From: Piscinibacter sp.
GTDB taxonomy: Bacteria; Pseudomonadota; Gammaproteobacteria; Burkholderiales; Burkholderiaceae_C
DNA: 64,000 nt
Assembly (NCBI GenBank): GCA_019635485.1
Contig: JAHBZL010000018.1
Span: 35,046 to 99,045 of the forward strand
Direction: 5' to 3'
This document shows, in pieces, positions 47,493 through 53,015 of the stretch; the first letter of the stretch is position 1; each line of letters opens with the position of its first letter. A model generated the notes under the pieces. That model saw nothing but the letters and a program-made list of their open reading frames with translations, ran no database searches and was not told where the DNA came from. Both the position numbers and the translations under genes were made by a program.

Positions 47493-48722
47493 TCAGGCCA
47501 CATCGAGTGCAGGCACCGGTGCCCGCACGGAGAAACTGTCGGCGTAGGACGCCGGTTGGGTGCCGTCCCAGACGGCTCCGTCGATCAGGCGGCTCGAGCG
47601 CAGCGGCGAGCGCGGCAGCGCGATGCCCAGTGCCCCTGCGGCATCGCGGTAGATGTCGAGACGGTTGACCCGTGTCGCCACGTCGAGGTAATCCGGGTGC
47701 GCGCGCAGCAGGCCCCAGCGGCGGTACTGCGTCAGGAACCACATGCCGTCGCTGAGGTACGGGAAGTTGACTTCGCCGTCGCGAAAGAAGGCCATGTGGT
47801 CGGGGTCGGTCCAGGTGCGGCCGATCCCGTCCTGGTAGCGGCCGAGAATGCGCGGCAGGATCGCCTCGGCGGCGACGTTGACGTACTGCGGGGCCGCGAT
47901 GGTTTCGGCCATCCGGGTCTTGTTCTCCTCGCTGGCGTCGATCCAGCGGCTCGCCTCGAGCAGCGCCATCACGACGGCGCGTGCCGTGGCCGGATGCGCG
48001 GCCGCGAAGTCGGCGGTGCAGCCGAGCACCTTCTCCGGATGGTCCTTCCAGACGTCCTGCGAGCTCGCGGCGTGCACGCCGATGCCGTCGATGATCGCGC
48101 GGTGGTTCCAGGGCTCGCCGACGCTGAAGCCGTCGACGTTGCCGACGCGCATGTTGGCCACCATCTGCGGCGGCGGCACGGTGATGACCTTGGCGTCGGT
48201 CATCGGGTTGATTCCGGCCGAGGCGAGCCAGTAGTACAGCCACATCGCATGCGTGCCGGTCGGGAAGGTCTGCGCGAAGGTGTACGGGCGCGGCTCGGCG
48301 GCCATCAGGCGGGCGAGGGAGGCGGCATCCACCGCGCCACGCTCGGCGAGCGCGCGCGACAGCGTCAGGCCCTGGCCGTTCTGGTTGATCGTCATCAGGA
48401 CGGCCATGTCCTTCTTCGGGCCGCCCACGCCGAGGTGCGTGCCGTAGACCAGCCCGTACAGCGCCTGGGCCATGTCGAGTTCGCCGCTGACCAGCTTGTC
48501 GCGCACGCCGGCCCAGGACGACTCGCGGGTGGGCACGATCTTGACGCCGTGCTTGCGGTCGAAGCCGAGCACCGAGGCCATGATGACTGGCGCGCAGTCG
48601 GTCAGCGGCATGAACCCGATGCGCACCTCCTGCTTCTCGGGGCTCGCCGCGGTCGACGCGCCGGGTCCGACGCGCGGTGCGTCGACGTTGCTCGCCGAGG
48701 GGTTGTCTTGCGTGCGGCTCAT
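47493..48722 (-). CDS. nasS: Cytoplasmic nitrate sensor NasS
   Basis: 409 residues, NrtA-like but without a signal peptide: the first 35 residues are polar, and the fold begins VRIGFMPLTDCAPVIMASVLGF. NVDGFSVGEPWNHRAIIDGIG is the ligand-pocket region. NasS is known to bind NasT and release it when nitrate or nitrite is bound. The adjacent nasT supports this call. It is the first gene behind a leader with a terminator, so the whole nas/nrt operon is probably under NasT control. Alternative: a second periplasmic binding protein, unlikely without a signal. Confidence 0.88.
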   Translation of the reverse strand: MSRTQDNPSASNVDAPRVGPGASTAASPEKQEVRIGFMPLTDCAPVIMASVLGFDRKHGVKIVPTRESSWAGVRDKLVSGELDMAQALYGLVYGTHLGVGGPKKDMAVLMTINQNGQGLTLSRALAERGAVDAASLARLMAAEPRPYTFAQTFPTGTHAMWLYYWLASAGINPMTDAKVITVPPPQMVANMRVGNVDGFSVGEPWNHRAIIDGIGVHAASSQDVWKDHPEKVLGCTADFAAAHPATARAVVMALLEASRWIDASEENKTRMAETIAAPQYVNVAAEAILPRILGRYQDGIGRTWTDPDHMAFFRDGEVNFPYLSDGMWFLTQYRRWGLLRAHPDYLDVATRVNRLDIYRDAAGALGIALPRSPLRSSRLIDGAVWDGTQPASYADSFSVRAPVPALDVA

Positions 48723-48780
48723 CGTGGACTTTGCTGGGTTGGCGGGTTCGGAGTGATCGATACAGCGAAAGGCAAAGGGC

Positions 48781-48830
48781 AAAAAAAAAGTCCACACGTC
48801 TTCAGCCCAGAGGGCCAAGTCCGTGAGGAC
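48781..48830 (-). terminator. Attenuator terminator in the nasS leader
   Basis: On the minus strand the arms GUCCUCAC (48823-48830) and GUGUGGAC (48790-48797) pair over 8 bp with one U-U mismatch; an inner GCCC/GGGC hairpin lies in the loop. It is followed directly by nine T (48781-48789). It lies 59 nt before the nasS ATG, inside the transcript, so it must be an attenuator. Its 5' arm is also the 3' arm of hairpin P2 (48823-48843); the two cannot form together. Confidence 0.82.
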
Positions 48831-48902
48831 GTCGTCGTCCCACCTCGGGCGAGAGCACGATGCCCCGCCTTGGTGATCCCGAAAGGCCGCCGTTGACCTT
48901 CC
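48823..48902 (-). promoter_or_regulatory. ANTAR-type hexaloop leader (antiterminator) of nasS-nrt
   Basis: P1 (48881-48902): an 8-bp stem GGAAGGUC/GGCCUUUC and loop AACGGC, with A1 and G4 as expected for ANTAR binding. P2 (48823-48843): stem GUGGGAC/GUCCUCAC with one bulged U and loop GACGAC; G4 fits but position 1 is G. The 37-nt linker has its own GGGC/GCCC pairing. P2 shares its 3' arm with the terminator, which gives a simple antitermination switch: a NasT-bound P1-P2 prevents the terminator. P2 is less canonical than P1. Confidence 0.7.
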
Positions 48903-48914
48903 GCCTTGAATGTC

Positions 48915-48929
48915 GCAAGCGGCGTGCCA
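48915..48929 (-). promoter_or_regulatory. Sigma-54-type promoter of the nasS-nrt operon
   Basis: Minus strand TGGCACGCCGCTTGC: an exact TGGCAC-N5-TTGC with 10 nt between GG and GC. The predicted +1 is at 48903, one base before hairpin P1. Confidence 0.78.
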
Positions 48930-49000
48930 GCCGAAGGGCCGGCTTTGTGGAGTTTTTCGTGTTGCGGCGCACCATAATTGAGTCGGTCGTCGGGGTGCGC

Positions 49001-49017
49001 TGCACTCGACGGGTGCG
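49001..49017. promoter_or_regulatory. NtrC-like enhancer site upstream of nasS
   Basis: TGCACT-CGACG-GGTGCG, ten of twelve matches to TGCACC-N5-GGTGCA. It lies about 106 bp before the predicted start of the sigma-54 promoter, a usual distance for NtrC. It sits just after the nasT stop codon. Confidence 0.6.
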
Positions 49018-49023
49018 GCCGGG

Positions 49024-49662
49024 TCAGAGCAGGTCCGCGACGTCGACGATGCGTTGAGCGACATCCGCCAGCTTCATGCCGCGATCCATCGCCGACTTGC
49101 GCAACCGGGCGTAGGCGGCTTCCTCGCTGAGCTGGTGGCGCTGCATCAGGATGCCCTTGGCGCGGTCGATGGTCTTGCGCTCGGAGAGCTGGGTGCGCGC
49201 GTCGGCGAGCTCGCGGCGCAGGTTCTCCTCGTGACGAAAGCGTGCCAGCGCCACTTCGAGCACCGGCCGGACGCGCTCGGGCGCCAGGCCGGCAACCACG
49301 TAGGCGGAGACGCCGGCCGCGATCGCCGCGCCGACCTGACTGGTGTCCTCGTCGTTGGTGAACAGCACGATCGGGCGCCGCGCGTCGCGGGTTGCCATCA
49401 CGACATGCTCGAGCGTGTCGCGCGCCTGGCTCTCGGCGTCGACGATGATCATGTCCGGCCCGATCTGGGCCAGCCGTTCGGGCAGGAACGGGTCCGCCGG
49501 CAGCACGGCGACGATGTTGTAGCCGCTCTCCAGCAGCCCGATGCGCAGGCTGCGTGAACGTTCGGCCTCCGCCGCACTCTGGCCATCGTCGATCGGCAGG
49601 TCCTGATCAACGAGGTCGGGCGCGACGATGACAATGCGCAGGGTGGTCGGCGGAACGGACAT
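49024..49662 (-). CDS. nasT: ANTAR-domain antiterminator NasT
   Basis: 212 residues. Receiver-like domain (about 10-135: MIIVDAESQARDTLEHVV with an Asp at the phosphorylation position, and VLFTNDEDTSQVGAAIAAGVSAYVVAGL), then the ANTAR domain (about 145-210: LSERKTIDRAKGILMQRHQLSEEAAYARLRKSAMD). NasT binds RNA leaders of nitrate genes when freed from NasS. It is upstream of nasS on the same strand, with 301 bp between them that hold the sigma-54 promoter and attenuator. Confidence 0.9.
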   Translation of the reverse strand: MSVPPTTLRIVIVAPDLVDQDLPIDDGQSAAEAERSRSLRIGLLESGYNIVAVLPADPFLPERLAQIGPDMIIVDAESQARDTLEHVVMATRDARRPIVLFTNDEDTSQVGAAIAAGVSAYVVAGLAPERVRPVLEVALARFRHEENLRRELADARTQLSERKTIDRAKGILMQRHQLSEEAAYARLRKSAMDRGMKLADVAQRIVDVADLL

Positions 49663-49721
49663 GCCCGCCGGGCAGCAACAATCAAGCCAGTCCGCCGTCC
49701 GGAGGCGGACGGCAGCAGTCG

Positions 49722-50000
49722 TCAGGAGGACTGGCGGTCGCCGAGGGCGCGGCGCAACCAGCTGCGCAACGGGCGCAGGACGGGCCCGCCCGCAGGCGCG
49801 CGCTCGCGCTGCAGCACCAGACCACCTGCTTCCAACTGGTCCAGGAAGCGGGCCACCTCCGGGCGGCTCAGTCCGCTGCGGGCCACCAGGGTGGACAGTG
49901 GCACGAAGCGCTGCGACATGTCGCTCAGCAGACGACGGTACGCGATGCGGTCGTGAAACGCATCGAGGTCCGGCCAGGCAGCGAGGCGATACTCTTTCAT
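49722..50000 (-). CDS. Small winged-helix-like protein of unknown function
   Basis: 92 residues, not recognised as a named family. The middle reads like a winged helix-turn-helix (VPLSTLVARSGLSRPEVARFLDQLEAGGLVLQR, about 34-66), and the tail is rich in Arg and Pro. It lies 59 bp before nasT on the same strand with a GGAG at the ATG, so it may be co-transcribed with nasT. Confidence 0.6.
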   Translation of the reverse strand: MKEYRLAAWPDLDAFHDRIAYRRLLSDMSQRFVPLSTLVARSGLSRPEVARFLDQLEAGGLVLQRERAPAGGPVLRPLRSWLRRALGDRQSS

Positions 50001-50147
50001 GGCTCCAACGACACGGGGCGGCATTCGGCAATACTTTGTTGCCGGTATGATCCGAGCGTAACGGCCAGCGCGCGCGGCGGGAAGGGGCCGGGACTCGAGT
50101 TTCGGGGAATCCCCGACGCTGCAGTGGTAACGAGATGCAGTGCGGAG

Positions 50148-50522
50148 TCAGGCGTCCAGGTGGTGAAGTGCCCGCTGCACCTCGGTCTGCCAGGGAAGGG
50201 AATGCACCAATCCGTTCAGATGGACCGCGACCTGGAAAGCGCTCATCGCTTCGCCGCGCGAGTTGACGAGCTTGATGTTCGTCACGAGGCCGAACGGGTC
50301 GGCCATCGCCACGACGCCGTCCTGCACCTCGACCCAGTCCCAGGCGACGCCGGCGACGGGCTCGGCGGTCGTCTCGCCCCACAGCGTCTGGCCAGTGCAC
50401 GGCCCTTCGGCATCGCCCAGACTGAGCACGCGTGTGCCGAGATGCACGAGGTGGAGCGGGGCGTCATCATCGACCTGCCACAATACAGGCGGCCAAGCGC
50501 ATACGATCCAGGCGGGGGTCAT
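50148..50522 (-). CDS. Hypothetical protein upstream of the nasT group
   Basis: 124 residues, family not recognised. It has no membrane span; the sequence is rich in Trp and Val (WDWVEVQDGVVAMADPFGLVTNIKLV) and looks like a small beta-rich protein. It is divergent from the LuxR gene, with 138 bp in between. In the 147 bp downstream (50001-50147) there is only a short hairpin TCGGGG/CCCCGA near 50101-50116. Confidence 0.55.
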   Translation of the reverse strand: MTPAWIVCAWPPVLWQVDDDAPLHLVHLGTRVLSLGDAEGPCTGQTLWGETTAEPVAGVAWDWVEVQDGVVAMADPFGLVTNIKLVNSRGEAMSAFQVAVHLNGLVHSLPWQTEVQRALHHLDA

Positions 50523-50598
50523 GGGTGGTTCGAACCGGCAGGCGATTCTTCGACGGATTTCGATGGTCGCCAGTGTGGCGATGCGCGCGCCTCATGCC

Positions 50599-50618
50599 AT
50601 CTGTAAAACCTTCCAGGG
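50599..50618 (+). promoter_or_regulatory. Possible weak lux box upstream of luxR
   Basis: ATCTGTAAAACCTTCCAGGG, with CTGT-N8-CCAG, close to the CTGT-N8-ACAG pattern. It is 42 bp before the luxR-type start codon, so autoregulation is possible; it could equally act on the divergent gene. Confidence 0.4.
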
Positions 50619-50660
50619 ATGCGATGGCACGGCGGCGTGCGTGACGCGTGTGGACTAGGC

Positions 50661-51365
50661 ATGCTGCAAGACGGGTACATGTCGGTGCTGGAAGCGAGGG
50701 ACCGCAACGAGTTCCTCGGCCAGGTCGTGCGCTTCACGAAGCGCATGGGCTTCGACACCGTCACCGCGATCACCGTGATCGACCATTACCTGGGCGAGCC
50801 GGAGTTCATCAGCGTCGACAACGCGCCGGCCAGCTTCCGCGAACCGTACGAGGACGGCCGCAAGGATCCGGTGATGCAGCACTGCAAGCGCCAGAGCGTG
50901 CCCATCATCTGGAACCAGGAGACCTACGTCACCGCGGGCCAGGCCGACCGCTGGGATGCGCAGGCGCGCTTCGGCTACTGCACCGGCATCGCGATGGCGC
51001 TGCATCTGCCGGAGGGACGCCACTTTGTGCTCGGCGTCGACCGCGACCAGTCGCTGCCGAGCGATACGATCGAGCTGACCCGCATGGTCGCGGACCTGCA
51101 GCTCTTCGCCGTGCATGCCCAGGAGGCTGCGCAGCGGATCATGGTGCCGTCCTCGCCGCTGGCCGAGGCGCCGAAGCTGACGCCGCGCGAGATCGAAAGC
51201 CTGCGCTGGACGATGGACGGCAAGACCGCCTGGGAAGTCGGCAACATCCTGAGCATCAGCGAGCGGACCGCCGTCCTGCACATCAACAACGCGATGCACA
51301 AGCTGGGCTGCGTCAACAAGCACCAGGCCGTGCTGAAGGCCCTGCGTCTCGGCCTGATCCGCTGA
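50661..51365 (+). CDS. LuxR-type regulator with autoinducer-binding domain
   Basis: 234 residues. The N-terminal part (about 10-165) is an autoinducer-binding domain; the C-terminal HTH (about 172-232) is LTPREIESLRWTMDGKTAWEVGNILSISERTAVLHINNAMHKLG. Compared with TraR, the pocket keeps Tyr61 (Y63 here), Asp70-Pro71 (D69-P70), Trp85 (W84) and Gly113 (G109), but Trp57 is Phe (F59) and the Tyr-to-Asp spacing is three residues shorter. No luxI is in the window, so it is a LuxR solo on present evidence. It is followed by the peptide exporter genes and a strong lux-box-like site. Start at 50661 (MLQDGY) chosen; 50619 is also in frame. Confidence 0.88.
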   Translation: MLQDGYMSVLEARDRNEFLGQVVRFTKRMGFDTVTAITVIDHYLGEPEFISVDNAPASFREPYEDGRKDPVMQHCKRQSVPIIWNQETYVTAGQADRWDAQARFGYCTGIAMALHLPEGRHFVLGVDRDQSLPSDTIELTRMVADLQLFAVHAQEAAQRIMVPSSPLAEAPKLTPREIESLRWTMDGKTAWEVGNILSISERTAVLHINNAMHKLGCVNKHQAVLKALRLGLIR

Positions 51366-51448
51366 TCCGTGCGGTGTCCGATCGGGCGCGCGAGAGCGCG
51401 CGCGGCGGGGCGATCCGTATCCATTTGTTTCCCTGAAACTTGGGATTG

Positions 51449-51468
51449 ACCTGTAAGAGCTGACAGTT
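51449..51468 (+). promoter_or_regulatory. Lux-box-like operator and promoter of the peptide gene
   Basis: ACCTGTAAGAGCTGACAGTT, with the CTGT-N8-ACAG core of lux boxes. A -10-like TGAAAT lies at 51490-51495, giving a start near 51502, about 43 bp from the box centre; this is the class II LuxR arrangement in which the box covers the -35 region. The transcript would have about 42 nt before the peptide ATG. Confidence 0.7.
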
Positions 51469-51543
51469 ACGGGAATCCGGGGCCACTGCTGAAATGGGTT
51501 CACGCGCAAACGTCGCGCGAGCCGATTCAGCCAGGAGCCCCAG

Positions 51544-51705
51544 ATGCAAACGCAACGCCGCACCCCGTCCACGACTGCCCCGTCCGACAAGAAGGAGGTC
51601 AGCACCGAGCGTCGGACCGAACAGCGTGCTGCACCGATCGAACTCGATGCCCGCCAGCTCCGTCAGGTGGCCGGCGGCACCTCGCTCCCGGCCAAGACCT
51701 GGTAA
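51544..51705 (+). CDS. Double-glycine leader peptide with eight-residue core
   Basis: 53 residues. A polar, Arg/Thr-rich first half is followed by a classic GG leader: Leu at -12, Leu at -7, Val at -4 and Gly-Gly at -2/-1 in LDARQLRQVAGG. Cleavage would release TSLPAKTW, eight residues with no Cys and a C-terminal Trp. A strong AGGAG lies 7 nt before the ATG. The next gene (84 bp on) is an HlyD-type adaptor and then a C39-peptidase ABC exporter, the enzyme type that cuts such leaders. The short core suggests a signal peptide rather than a bacteriocin, but both are open. Confidence 0.85.
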   Translation: MQTQRRTPSTTAPSDKKEVSTERRTEQRAAPIELDARQLRQVAGGTSLPAKTW

Positions 51706-51789
51706 GCGCGAATCCTGGCTCGCCGCGCGTCGCGCCCCGCCGCGTCGCGCCGGCCACAGGCCCGCGTGTCCGGGCCATCGCACTTTCCG

Positions 51790-53013
51790 ATGAGCAGTCT
51801 GTTCCGTCCCGAAGTCCTCGAGAGCCGTCAGAACCAATGGCTCGGAGGCATCAGCCTGATCCGGCCGCTGCCGCTGCAGTGGTTGACCGCGTTCGCGGTG
51901 CTGGCCGCGGCGGCCGTGCTCGCCTACTTGGCGCTGGGCGAGTACACGCGCAAGGCGCGCCTGAGCGGTCACCTGGTGCCCGACGGTGGGGTCGTGAGAC
52001 TGGTGGCGCCGCAGGTCGCGACGGTGCTCGAGAGCCACGTCGCGGAAGGTCGCACGGTGCAGGCCGGCGAGCTGCTCTACGTGCTGTCCGTCGACGCCGC
52101 GAACCAGCGCGGCAGCGTGCGTGATTCACTCGACGCGCGCCGCCGCAGCCTGCGCGACGCTGCCATCCAGCAGCAGGCGCTCGACCGTGAGCGCCTGACC
52201 GCCTTGACGCGCCAGCTGGAGGGCATGCGCGACGAACTCGCCCAGCTGGACCACGAAGCGCAGCTGCAGGCACAGCGGCTCGGGCTCGCCGAGAAGGCTC
52301 TTCAGCGACTGGAGGCACTGCGGGCCGACAACTTCGTCTCCCCGACCCAGGTGCAGAGCAAGGCCGAGGAGGTGCTCGGCCTGCGCGCTCAGGCGCAGTC
52401 GCTGCTGCGTCAGCGTGCCACCCATGTGCGCGAGATGGAGCAGCTTCAGGCGCGCGCGCGCGAGGTGCCGTTGCAGGGCGAGTCGCGCCGCGGCGAGATC
52501 GACCGCGACATTGCCGAACTGGCACAGGAAGCGGCCGAGAACGAGGCCCAGCGGCGCATCGAGCTGCGCGCACCGCACGACGGCGTGCTGACCGGCGTGG
52601 TGGCCCAGGTCGGCCAGTCGGTCGGCCCATCGGTGGCCCTGGCCAGCCTGCTGCCCTCCGGGGCGCGACTGGAGGCGCACCTGTTCGCGCCGTCCAGCGC
52701 CATCGGCTTCGTTCAGCCGGAGCAGGCGGTGCAGCTGCGCTACCAGGCCTACCCTTACCAGAAGTTCGGCCTGCAGACCGGCCATGTCACGCAGGTCTCG
52801 CGCGCACCGATGCAGGCCAGCGAGCTGGACGGGCCGGCGGGCGAGCCGCTGTACCGCATCACCGTCGCGCTCGACCGGCAAGACGTGTCGGCCTACGGCC
52901 GGCCGCAGGCGCTGGTGCCCGGCATGCAGCTGGAGGCCGACGTGATGCTGGAGCGCCGCCGCCTGATCGAGTGGCTGTTCGAGCCGCTGCTTGGCCTGGC
53001 GGGGCGGGTCTGA
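51790..53013 (+). CDS. HlyD-type membrane fusion protein of a peptide exporter
   Basis: 407 residues. One membrane span (WLTAFAVLAAAAVLAYLAL, about 32-50), then a lipoyl-like half (GHLVPDGGVVRLVAPQVATVLESHVAEGRTVQAGELLY), a long coiled coil (about 110-245) and the second half (IELRAPHDGVLTGVVAQVGQSVGPSVALASLLP). It links the inner-membrane exporter to an outer-membrane channel such as TolC, which is not in the window. Stop lies 2 bp before the exporter gene. Confidence 0.92.
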   Translation: MSSLFRPEVLESRQNQWLGGISLIRPLPLQWLTAFAVLAAAAVLAYLALGEYTRKARLSGHLVPDGGVVRLVAPQVATVLESHVAEGRTVQAGELLYVLSVDAANQRGSVRDSLDARRRSLRDAAIQQQALDRERLTALTRQLEGMRDELAQLDHEAQLQAQRLGLAEKALQRLEALRADNFVSPTQVQSKAEEVLGLRAQAQSLLRQRATHVREMEQLQARAREVPLQGESRRGEIDRDIAELAQEAAENEAQRRIELRAPHDGVLTGVVAQVGQSVGPSVALASLLPSGARLEAHLFAPSSAIGFVQPEQAVQLRYQAYPYQKFGLQTGHVTQVSRAPMQASELDGPAGEPLYRITVALDRQDVSAYGRPQALVPGMQLEADVMLERRRLIEWLFEPLLGLAGRV

Positions 53014-53015
53014 GC

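Noticed and set aside
48844-48880. Possible third hairpin with loop AUCGU in the nasS leader linker, as an alternative P2
   Set aside because: The loop has five rather than six bases and forming a hexaloop would need a C-C closing pair; P2 at 48823-48843 explains the overlap with the terminator better.
50101-50116. Hairpin TCGGGG/CCCCGA after the 124-residue hypothetical gene
   Set aside because: The stem is good, but no T-run follows on either strand, so I do not call it a terminator.
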